5,919 bases of DNA, taken from the NCBI GenBank assembly GCA_030636465.1, contig DAOVWW010000113.1, positions 1-5,919 on the forward strand. The letters run 5' to 3'. A program made the position numbers and the translations under genes. Below are positions 1 to 4,992 of this stretch, in pieces (within the stretch, counting starts at the first letter, position 1; every line of letters begins with the position of its first letter). The notes beneath the pieces are model-generated. The model saw only the letters and a list, made by a program, of their open reading frames with translations. It did not search any database and was not told the DNA's origin. The DNA is from Gammaproteobacteria bacterium. GTDB taxonomy: Bacteria; Pseudomonadota; Gammaproteobacteria; BMS3Bbin11.

Positions 1-588
1 CCTGAAATGCTGGTCGGTTCGACTTACAAAATTAAGACACCCTTATCCGAGCATGCCTTATATGTAACGATCAACGATATTATTCTTAATCCCGGTACTG
101 AATACGAACGTCGTCGTCCATTTGAGATTTTTATCAACTCAAAAAATATGGATCATTTTCAGTGGATAGTCGCACTGACAAGAATTATTTCAGCGGTATT
201 TCGTAAGGGTGGCGATGCAACATTCCTGGTTGAAGAATTACGCAGCGTATTTGACCCACGCGGCGGCTATTTCAAGAAAGGTGGGAAATATATGCCCTCG
301 CTAGTAGCAGAAATTGGCGATGCAATTGAATGCCATATGAAAGTAATTGGTATGATTAAGGCTGACGAACTGGATGATTGCGTACGTGATCATCTGCAGG
401 CCAAACGCGCTGAGTACGATTCTTTGACAGGCGGTAGTAAGAACGTAGTGAAGGATGAAGTAGCAGAAGAGGAAATCAGCGGTTTTCCACCAGATGCCCA
501 GCTATGCCAGAAGTGCCATACCAAGGCGGTGATAAAAATGGACGGTTGCATGACCTGCCTGAATTGCGGCGAGTCAAAATGTGGCTAA
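1..588 (+). CDS. nrdJ: Adenosylcobalamin-dependent (class II) ribonucleotide reductase, C-terminal part (partial, or NrdJb subunit)
   Basis: This is the C-terminal region of a vitamin B12-dependent ribonucleotide reductase, which reduces ribonucleotides to deoxyribonucleotides in the cytoplasm with or without oxygen. The frame is open from base 1. It reads PEMLVGSTYKIKTP and then a conserved block containing RRPFEIFINSKNMDHFQWIVALTR, FRKGGDATFLVEEL, VFDPRGGYFKKGG and MPSLVAEIGD, which I recognise as the TSCPD-type C-terminal domain of long NrdJ proteins. A linker rich in Glu and Val follows. The protein ends in a cysteine-rich tail, CxxC, then CxxCxxC, then SKCG, a zinc-ribbon-like or thiol-relay tail thought to re-reduce the active site. 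The Met at base 7 lies inside the conserved block, so it is probably not the true start. In Pseudomonas this region is a separate protein, NrdJb. The window cannot show whether it is split or fused here. The stop is TAA at 586-588. Confidence 0.9.
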   Translation, partial: PEMLVGSTYKIKTPLSEHALYVTINDIILNPGTEYERRRPFEIFINSKNMDHFQWIVALTRIISAVFRKGGDATFLVEELRSVFDPRGGYFKKGGKYMPSLVAEIGDAIECHMKVIGMIKADELDDCVRDHLQAKRAEYDSLTGGSKNVVKDEVAEEEISGFPPDAQLCQKCHTKAVIKMDGCMTCLNCGESKCG

Positions 589-598
589 AAGGGCTTTA

Positions 599-640
599 GT
601 TTTACGTGTTACGTAAATCATAAAACGTAACACGTAAAAC
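599..640. terminator. Perfect 16-bp inverted repeat between convergent genes, probable bidirectional terminator
   Basis: The arms at 599-614 (GTTTTACGTGTTACGT) and 625-640 are exact reverse complements, with a 10-base loop, AAATCATAAA. The repeat starts 10 bases after the nrdJ stop and ends 7 bases before the end of the ygiM-like gene on the other strand, which is where a shared terminator would be expected. The stem is AT-rich and lacks a clean T-tract on the plus side (TATTCTTT follows), so it is not a textbook intrinsic terminator. It could instead stabilise the 3' ends of both mRNAs or be a repeat family member. Confidence 0.55.
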
Positions 641-647
641 GTATTCT

Positions 648-1328
648 TTAGAAGTCACCCCATTCAGATCTGTTCTTTTTGACGCGCATATGTGGCAGCA
701 GCAATCCAAGTATGATTCCTGCAATGACAACACCGGCTCCGATTAGAAACCAGTTTTGCTCTGTTTTATCTGTCAGTCTCTGATTTTTTAATTTGAGGAT
801 TCCGAGTTCATCAGCGAGTTTTTGACTGCTAACAACGGCATCATCACGTTCTCGGGCTATACGCAAAGGGTCTCTGGCTACTTTACTTAACCTGCTTAGT
901 TCCTGTTGTAGATTTCCGTTCTCATCTTTGATTGCTGTAAATTGCTGCTGCAATACACCGTGTTCTTCCTGCAGGTTTGCCAGCTGGCTGCTTAGTTTTC
1001 CTGGTTCCTGTCGTAGAACAATTAGTTGCTGTTCGGCTTCGGCAAGTCTTTCACGTGCAGGTCTTTCTGACAGCAGCATTCTATTTAGCACAAAACCCAT
1101 GGTGCCGTCAGACAGGCGGACTTTTGTGTAATTTGTATCACTGTTGCGCTCCAGGACTTTTACGGAGGTGCCGCTGGGCAACATTCGAATAACCTTGTGA
1201 GTGGTGCTTTCGCCGCTGCGCAAGGTTATTTTTAATTGATCAGTGATATAAGCGGTGGCGGCCAATGCTGACGCGCTGCCGAGGGAGACGCTACCCAGGA
1301 GGGATACAAAAAACAGAATTTTTTTCAC
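648..1328 (-). CDS. ygiM: YgiM-like SH3 domain protein with coiled coil and C-terminal membrane anchor
   Basis: This 226-residue envelope protein matches the architecture and motifs of E. coli YgiM (SH3-and-anchor family, about 206 aa). A signal peptide covers residues 1 to about 23 (MKK, hydrophobic run, ending SALA-A). A bacterial SH3 domain follows at about 26-88, with the family pattern YITDQL, LRSG, NTNY-like DTNYTKVR and a GFV turn. A long Gln/Glu/Leu-rich coiled coil spans about 92-190. One membrane helix lies at about 192-211 (NWFLIGAG to LLLPH), followed by a short basic tail. The start is GTG, chosen because MKK plus the signal peptide begins there and no upstream ATG fits. No good Shine-Dalgarno sequence is visible. 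Its exact function is unknown; bacterial SH3 domains often bind peptidoglycan, and that is inference here. It has its own promoter and converges on nrdJ. Confidence 0.88.
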   Translation of the reverse strand: MKKILFFVSLLGSVSLGSASALAATAYITDQLKITLRSGESTTHKVIRMLPSGTSVKVLERNSDTNYTKVRLSDGTMGFVLNRMLLSERPARERLAEAEQQLIVLRQEPGKLSSQLANLQEEHGVLQQQFTAIKDENGNLQQELSRLSKVARDPLRIARERDDAVVSSQKLADELGILKLKNQRLTDKTEQNWFLIGAGVVIAGIILGLLLPHMRVKKNRSEWGDF

Positions 1329-1362
1329 TACAATATTAGTCTGGCTGATTATTGGAGGGCGG

Positions 1363-1371
1363 ATTATAACA
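1363..1371 (-). promoter_or_regulatory. Extended -10 promoter for the ygiM-like gene
   Basis: On the minus strand this reads TGTTATAAT, a perfect TATAAT -10 hexamer preceded by the TGn extension. It lies 34 bases upstream of the GTG start, giving a 5' leader of roughly 25-30 bases. The -35 region (TTTTCA or nearby) is poor, as is usual for extended -10 promoters. The spacing and match to consensus are seen; activity is inferred. Confidence 0.6.
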
Positions 1372-1459
1372 TCATCGATGGCTTGAAAATTGGAGGAATT
1401 TTGGTAGGCGGTTACAATTTATTGAGATATTTATGAAATACCGCAGGGTATTAGCTTAA

Positions 1460-1618
1460 GGGGTCTCTGATCAATTCATGAACTCGTATCTTTCGCCTAA
1501 AATATCCAGCTTTTTCGTTGAAAACCTTCGCAATAGCTAGCTATTACGTGTACTTTCCGCCTCAAATCTGTATATTTTAGATCGCAATCTACTTCGCTCA
1601 GAATTAATCAGAGGCTCC
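1460..1618. mobile_element. 159-bp palindromic MITE-like element with TTAA flanks
   Basis: The outer 18-base ends, GGGGTCTCTGATCAATTC (1460-1477) and GAATTAATCAGAGGCTCC (1601-1618), are inverted copies matching at 15 of 18 positions. The element is flanked on both sides by TTAA (1456-1459 and 1619-1622), which looks like a target-site duplication. Inverted symmetry continues inside: 1497-1513 pairs with 1564-1580 (15 of 17), and a perfect 14-bp palindrome AATAGCTAGCTATT sits at the exact centre (1532-1545). The element encodes no protein. Ends beginning GG with a YTAR-type 4-bp duplication would suit the IS5 group of transposases, but that assignment is inference. The right end overlaps the 3' end of the neighbouring gene. 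Its transcript could fold into one long hairpin. Confidence 0.78.
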
Positions 1619-1982
1619 TTAACTCGGATTTTTTATGCGCCGCTCGAAGCACATCATAGTTAGTTGGATAGTACTGATCAGCATGTTTTACTTCCCCGCT
1701 TTCCAGTTCGGCGTCACATTGCTCAGTGTTCCCACAATCTCTGCAACGGTTTATATGCATCTCAATTTCATTGACCTGATTGCTGCGGGTATATTCTTTT
1801 TCGTTTATTCCTAGTGCCTGGAGCATCTTATGCATACGTAATTGACCTATGCGGTCAGTAAGCTTCTGATAAAAGGTCTCACCTTGCTGACTACTTTTGG
1901 TGATTGCACGGAAAAGCCCGAAAGTAATTGCTGTGGCTAGTAGGATGAAAAATACAATGATTAGTGTTTGTGTGATGGACAT
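1608..1982 (-). CDS. Small membrane-anchored tri-cysteine protein (DUF6455-like), C-terminus altered by MITE
   Basis: This 124-residue protein has one N-terminal membrane helix (residues about 5-25, TQTLIIVFFILLATAITFGLF) and a soluble C-terminal part. The soluble part holds a helical region, RMHKMLQALGINEKEY (49-64), and a motif RCRDCGNTEQC with cysteines 80, 83 and 89 (CxxCx5C), then YYPTNYDVLRAA (104-115). The order of these motifs resembles proteins annotated DUF6455, which have no established function; the resemblance is from memory and moderate. The cysteines could bind metal or take part in redox chemistry, which is inference. ATG at 1980-1982 is chosen because it precedes the membrane helix; no strong ribosome binding site is visible. 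The last residues (RSL and the TGA stop) come from the right end of the MITE-like element, so the original C-terminus was probably different. An FNR-like site lies about 64 bases upstream of the start. Confidence 0.72.
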   Translation of the reverse strand: MSITQTLIIVFFILLATAITFGLFRAITKSSQQGETFYQKLTDRIGQLRMHKMLQALGINEKEYTRSNQVNEIEMHINRCRDCGNTEQCDAELESGEVKHADQYYPTNYDVLRAAHKKSELRSL

Positions 1983-2045
1983 GGCTGATCGTCAGCAGTG
2001 ATGGATTATCAGTCTAATGGTATTGCATAGATACGGTAGTATTCA

Positions 2046-2059
2046 TTGATCTGGGTCAA
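2046..2059. promoter_or_regulatory. FNR/Anr-like binding site in the divergent intergenic region
   Basis: The sequence TTGATCTGGGTCAA matches the FNR/Anr consensus TTGAT-N4-ATCAA at 9 of 10 defined positions. It lies between the divergently transcribed tri-cysteine membrane protein gene (start at 1982) and the GlsB-like gene (start at 2220). A class II activator site centred at -41.5 on the minus strand would put transcription start near 2011, with a weak -10-like TACCAT at 2017-2022, which fits activation of the tri-cysteine gene. Regulation of the other gene cannot be excluded. The match is seen; oxygen control is inferred. Confidence 0.5.
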
Positions 2060-2142
2060 TATTTTCATATATTGAAGCTCCAGTACCTGTGTTTTGGTTC
2101 AGAAGTACGTTTTAATTCTCCTGTCTAACTTATAAAAAATAC

Positions 2143-2178
2143 TAAAATTGTCTTTTTTGCTGCAGGCATTCTAGAATG
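2143..2178 (+). promoter_or_regulatory. Candidate promoter -10 and palindromic operator upstream of the GlsB-like gene
   Basis: A -10-like TAAAAT lies at 2143-2148 in an AT-rich stretch, with a poor -35. About 18 bases downstream is a perfect 12-bp palindrome, CATTCTAGAATG (2167-2178). A palindrome placed just after a transcription start is a common operator position, but no regulator is recognisable. A stress-sigma-like CTAACTTA also occurs at 2125-2132, one base short of the sigma-S -10 consensus. The palindrome is certain; the promoter calls are weak. Confidence 0.3.
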
Positions 2179-2208
2179 TCAGTCAACATAGCAATTTGTG
2201 TGGCCTAC

Positions 2209-2213
2209 AGGAG
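2209..2213 (+). promoter_or_regulatory. Shine-Dalgarno sequence deciding the GlsB-like start
   Basis: AGGAG is placed 6 bases upstream of ATG 2220, an ideal spacing, and argues against the in-frame TTG at 2196. Confidence 0.75.
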
Positions 2214-2219
2214 CTCTGT

Positions 2220-2474
2220 ATGGATATCATCAACTTTATTTTGTTTCTTGTGATCGGGCTGTTTTCAGGCCTGCTGGCGGGCCTTATTCTGCGCGGTAGC
2301 GGATTAGGCCTGGCCTGCGATGTTGTAGCAGGAATCGTCGGTGGATTGATAGGTGGCATCCTCATGGGCGTCTTTGGGGAAGCCGGGCAACCAGAATTTT
2401 TCCTCTATGCCGGTGCTGCCGTAGGGGCGACTATAGTGATCATGCTGGCAGGGCCGATCAAGCGACGTTTGTAG
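2220..2474 (+). CDS. GlsB/YeaQ/YmgE-family small stress-response membrane protein
   Basis: This 84-residue, very hydrophobic, glycine-rich protein belongs to the transglycosylase-associated protein family (GlsB/YeaQ/YmgE), whose members are small inner-membrane proteins linked to general or envelope stress; their biochemical role is not known. Three membrane helices are visible: about residues 3-24 (IINFILFLVIGLFSGLLAGLIL), about 33-53 (the Gly-rich DVVAGIVGGLIGGILMGVFG) and about 60-79. The protein ends in a basic IKRRL tail. The length is typical for the family. The ATG at 2220 is chosen because AGGAG (2209-2213) lies 6 bases before it. The frame stays open back to a TTG at 2196, but that start would add a non-hydrophobic N-terminus unlike the family and would swallow the ribosome binding site. 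The folD start follows 33 bases after the stop, so the two are probably co-transcribed. Confidence 0.88.
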   Translation: MDIINFILFLVIGLFSGLLAGLILRGSGLGLACDVVAGIVGGLIGGILMGVFGEAGQPEFFLYAGAAVGATIVIMLAGPIKRRL

Positions 2475-2507
2475 CCCAGCGGCACAGTTCTAACCGAGAA
2501 AATATCA

Positions 2508-3362
2508 ATGACAGCAAAATTACTCAGTGGCATAGAAGTCGCAGAGGCAGTGATTGCGGATGTTCGCAACCGCGTGGAGCGTCTGGCTAAGCAGAATATT
2601 CAACCTGGCCTGGGCACGATTCTGGTGGGTGATGATGGCCCCAGCCAAAGTTACGTTAGAAAAAAACACGAGGCCTGTGATCACGCAGGTCTGCGTTCAT
2701 TTCATCTACAGTTGCCTTCCAGTACTTCTCAACAGGAGCTGCTCGATGCCGTCGATGAATTCAATAGTAATAATGAAATAGATGGATACATCATTCAGTA
2801 CCCAGTACCAAAAGGTCTGGATTTCAATGAGGCACTGATGAGTATGAGCCCCGCCAAAGATGCAGACGGCCTGCATCCGGTAAATCTGGGTAAACTGGTG
2901 CTTCAGGAAGAGGGTCCGGTACCCTGCACCCCGGCAGGTATCCAGGCTATCCTGATCCACTATGGGATAGAAGTGTCAGGTAAGGAAGTCGTCATCATTG
3001 GCCGTGGACCGACACTTGGGCGCCCGCTTTCACTGTTGCTGACAACTAAACAGGAAGGCGCGAATGCTGCGGTTACCGTGGTACATTCCGGGGTCAAAGA
3101 CCTCGCATATTTTACCCGGCGTGCTGATATTGTGATATCAGCCGCGGGGGTGGCGAGTATCGTAACGCCAGAGATGATCAAACCAGGGGCTACGGTAATC
3201 AGTGGCGGTATTAGCTGGCAAGGCAAAAGACTGATGCCGGATGTCGATGAATCCTGTGCGGATGTAGCAGGCTGGATCACCCCAAGACTGGGTGGGGTAG
3301 GGCCAACGACTGTGGCAATGTTGCTGCGTAATACAGTTCTGGCAGCGGAAGCAAGGAAGTAA
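2508..3362 (+). CDS. folD: Bifunctional methylenetetrahydrofolate dehydrogenase / methenyltetrahydrofolate cyclohydrolase
   Basis: FolD oxidises 5,10-methylene-THF to 5,10-methenyl-THF with NAD(P)+ and hydrolyses that to 10-formyl-THF, feeding purine and formyl-Met synthesis in the cytoplasm. The 284-residue length is normal. The N-terminal catalytic domain shows SYVRKKHEAC with the catalytic Tyr49 and Lys53, then IIQYPVP with Gln97, KDADGLHP with Asp120, and PCTPAGI (139-145). The nucleotide-binding domain has VVIIGRGPTLGRP (161-173) and, near the end, ITPRLGGVGPTTVAMLLRNTV. The form GRGPTLGRPLSLLLT, the TRRADIVISAAGV stretch and the VISGGISWQGK segment look more like actinobacterial FolD than the E. 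coli type (GASNIVGRPMS), suggesting a different lineage or transfer. The start ATG has a modest GAGAA 7 bases upstream. The TAA stop is followed within 8 bases by a MITE-like element. Confidence 0.95.
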   Translation: MTAKLLSGIEVAEAVIADVRNRVERLAKQNIQPGLGTILVGDDGPSQSYVRKKHEACDHAGLRSFHLQLPSSTSQQELLDAVDEFNSNNEIDGYIIQYPVPKGLDFNEALMSMSPAKDADGLHPVNLGKLVLQEEGPVPCTPAGIQAILIHYGIEVSGKEVVIIGRGPTLGRPLSLLLTTKQEGANAAVTVVHSGVKDLAYFTRRADIVISAAGVASIVTPEMIKPGATVISGGISWQGKRLMPDVDESCADVAGWITPRLGGVGPTTVAMLLRNTVLAAEARK

Positions 3363-3370
3363 ATATTTCA

Positions 3371-3528
3371 GCGTCTCTGATTAAGTAAACTAAGCACGTC
3401 ATTGCACCCTTCGGGCATTTCCTTCGGTCACGAGCACCGAAGCGCGGCAATCTCAAATAGTATAATCAATAATTTAGAGATTGCCGCGTCACTTTGTTCC
3501 TCGCAATGACGAATTTATCAGAGGCTCC
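3371..3528. mobile_element. Second MITE-like element, TTCA flanks, carrying a nested CGTCATTGC-type palindromic repeat
   Basis: The right end (3511-3528, GAATTTATCAGAGGCTCC) matches the right end of the first element at 17 of 18 positions; including the next two bases (TT) the shared run is 19 of 20. The left end, GCGTCTCTGATTAA, is its imperfect inverse. TTCA stands on both sides (3367-3370 and 3529-3532), a likely 4-bp target duplication. The interior is unrelated to the first element: it holds a palindromic repeat with outer arms 3397-3405 and 3503-3511 (CGTCATTGC/GCAATGACG) and inner arms 3443-3454 and 3477-3488 (CGCGGCAATCTC and inverse). It lies between convergent folD and lpdA and has no coding capacity. 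Confidence 0.65.
3397..3511. repeat. CGTCATTGC...GCGGCAATCTC palindromic intergenic repeat
   Basis: This imperfect palindrome has 9-bp outer arms (3397-3405 with 3503-3511) and 12-bp inner arms (3443-3454 with 3477-3488). A further small perfect hairpin (CTTCGGT 3422-3428 with ACCGAAG 3436-3442) sits in its left arm. The right half, read on the minus strand as CGTCATTGCGAGGAAC and onward, is of a type I recognise as a widely distributed intergenic repeat in many bacterial genomes. Between two convergent genes it could end transcription in both directions, although no T-tract supports a classical intrinsic terminator. Confidence 0.65.
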
Positions 3529-3553
3529 TTCAGTTTCGGAACTTGGAACTTTT

Positions 3554-4990
3554 TCACCCTTTCCTGTTAACTATATGAATCGCCGCACCATTCACGGCCA
3601 GAGCTGCTTCATGCAGGGCTTCTGATAGTGTCGGGTGGCCGTGGATAGTCAGTGCCAGGTCTTCAGCGGTGGCTTTGTATTCCATTGCCAGTACCGCTTC
3701 AGCGATTAATTCTGATGCATGGGCGCCAATTATATGTACCCCCAGAATCTCGTCATTGTTTTCAGTCGCTAAAATTTTCACCATGCCGGTGGTTTTCCTC
3801 ATCGCCCGGGCTCTACCCGATGCGGTGAATGGAAAGCTGCCACTGCGGTATTTTATCCCTGCCTGCTTAAGCTGCTCTTCGGTCTGGCCTGCCCAGGCTA
3901 TTTCAGGTTCTGTGTAGATAATTGACGGGATGGTGCTGTAATTTATATGCATAGCTTTGCCAGCTATGAGTTCGGCAACGGCTACGCCTTCGGCAGATCC
4001 TTTATGGGCTAACATTGGGCCGGGTACAACATCTCCGATTGCGTAAATCCCGGGCAGGTTTGTCATCAGCTTTTCATTCACATGAATAAACCCACCTTCA
4101 TCAATTAGCAGGCCAACTTCTGCCGGAACCAGGCCTTCGGTGTTTGGCCGCCGACCGACGGCGACCACCAGCCTGTCAACCTCTAGCCGCTGAGGTTCGC
4201 CAGAATCTGTGTACACGACAGTAACCCCTTTATCATGACTTTCAGTTTTAGTTACACAGGCTCCTGTATGTATAGTTAAGCCCTGGCGCCGGTATTCTGC
4301 CAGTGCAAGTGCAGAGAGTTCTCCATCAGCAGCAGGCAGAAAACTCTGCTGGGCTTCGAGTATTGTGACTTTAGAGCCAAAACGCTGCCAGATACTTCCC
4401 ATCTCCAGACCAATAACACCAGCACCGATGATTCCCAGCTTTTCCGGGATTTCAGTAAACTGCAGAGCTGACTGAGAATCAAGGATACGATGTTGATCCA
4501 TCGTTGCGGCGGCAATATCGATAGGGCGTGAGCCGGTGGCGATAATAATATTAGTCGCACTCAGCTCAAATGTTTTTTCATTTTGCTGTGATGAGACAAG
4601 GATGTGTTTATCTGCCTGTAAGCTAGCCTGGCCGGTAATAGAGATCACACCATTAGCTTTGAATAGAGAATTAATGCCGCCAGTGAGTTCACCAACGATT
4701 CGGTTTTTATCATGCTGAATCTTTTCCAGATCAAGCTTTATACTAGTAAAACTGATTCCAGGATGAACGGCTGAGTCCTGGCAATCAGCATAATATTCAG
4801 AGCTTTCCAGTAATGCCTTGGATGGAATGCAGCCAGCATTGAGGCAGGTTCCACCCAGAGCAGGTTTGCCGGTCTCATCCAGCCAGTTGTCGATACAGGC
4901 TGTTTTCATGCCAAGCTGGGCGCTGCGTATAGCGGCAACATAACCGGCAGGGCCGGCACCAATTACAATTACATCGTAGTGTTTTTTCAT
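3554..4990 (-). CDS. lpdA: Dihydrolipoyl dehydrogenase (E3 of 2-oxo acid dehydrogenase complexes)
   Basis: E3 is an FAD flavoprotein that reoxidises the dihydrolipoyl groups of the E2 subunit and passes electrons to NAD+. All hallmarks are present (numbering from the GTG at 4996, 480 aa; subtract 2 for the ATG): FAD-binding GAGPAG at 13-18, the redox disulfide GGTCLNAGCIPSK with Cys51 and Cys56, ATGSRP at 153-158, NAD-binding GAGVIGLE at 191-198, the second FAD motif YAIGDV, and the C-terminal catalytic pair in HGHPTLSEALHEA (His454 and Glu459). Two starts are possible. GTG at 4994-4996 overlaps the sucB stop by 4 bases (GTGA); ATG at 4988-4990 starts 2 bases after it and gives MKKHYDVIVIGAG, closer to homologues. 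I prefer the ATG. Neither has a clear Shine-Dalgarno sequence, so translation is probably coupled to sucB. The adjacency indicates that it serves the 2-oxoglutarate dehydrogenase complex, and possibly pyruvate dehydrogenase too. Confidence 0.96.
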   Translation of the reverse strand: MKKHYDVIVIGAGPAGYVAAIRSAQLGMKTACIDNWLDETGKPALGGTCLNAGCIPSKALLESSEYYADCQDSAVHPGISFTSIKLDLEKIQHDKNRIVGELTGGINSLFKANGVISITGQASLQADKHILVSSQQNEKTFELSATNIIIATGSRPIDIAAATMDQHRILDSQSALQFTEIPEKLGIIGAGVIGLEMGSIWQRFGSKVTILEAQQSFLPAADGELSALALAEYRRQGLTIHTGACVTKTESHDKGVTVVYTDSGEPQRLEVDRLVVAVGRRPNTEGLVPAEVGLLIDEGGFIHVNEKLMTNLPGIYAIGDVVPGPMLAHKGSAEGVAVAELIAGKAMHINYSTIPSIIYTEPEIAWAGQTEEQLKQAGIKYRSGSFPFTASGRARAMRKTTGMVKILATENNDEILGVHIIGAHASELIAEAVLAMEYKATAEDLALTIHGHPTLSEALHEAALAVNGAAIHIVNRKG

Positions 4991-4992
4991 AT

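Noticed and set aside
1437..1452. Short hairpin AATACC-GCAG-GGTATT as a terminator
   Set aside because: The stem has only 6 bp, no T-tract follows, and no gene ends beside it on the right strand.
1329..1607. Hidden small gene or RNA between the ygiM-like and tri-cysteine genes
   Set aside because: The stretch is explained by the promoter and the MITE; the remaining part has frequent stops and no recognisable RNA fold.
2169..2176. TTCTAGAA as a heat-shock element
   Set aside because: That motif belongs to eukaryotic heat-shock factor; in this bacterial context only a generic palindrome can be claimed.
2196..2219. TTG start extending the GlsB-like protein by 8 residues
   Set aside because: ATG 2220 has an ideal AGGAG 6 bases upstream and gives the normal family length and N-terminus.
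2960..3280. Open frame of about 106 codons on the minus strand opposite folD
   Set aside because: It lies wholly within folD, which has all family motifs; the antisense translation has no recognisable domain.
3397..3511. CRISPR array or tRNA-like structure in the repeat region
   Set aside because: There are no regularly spaced direct repeats, only inverted symmetry, and no tRNA arm pattern.
4276..4560. Open frame of about 94 codons on the minus strand inside lpdA
   Set aside because: It is an out-of-frame shadow of lpdA, whose NAD-binding domain is clearly encoded here in the other frame.
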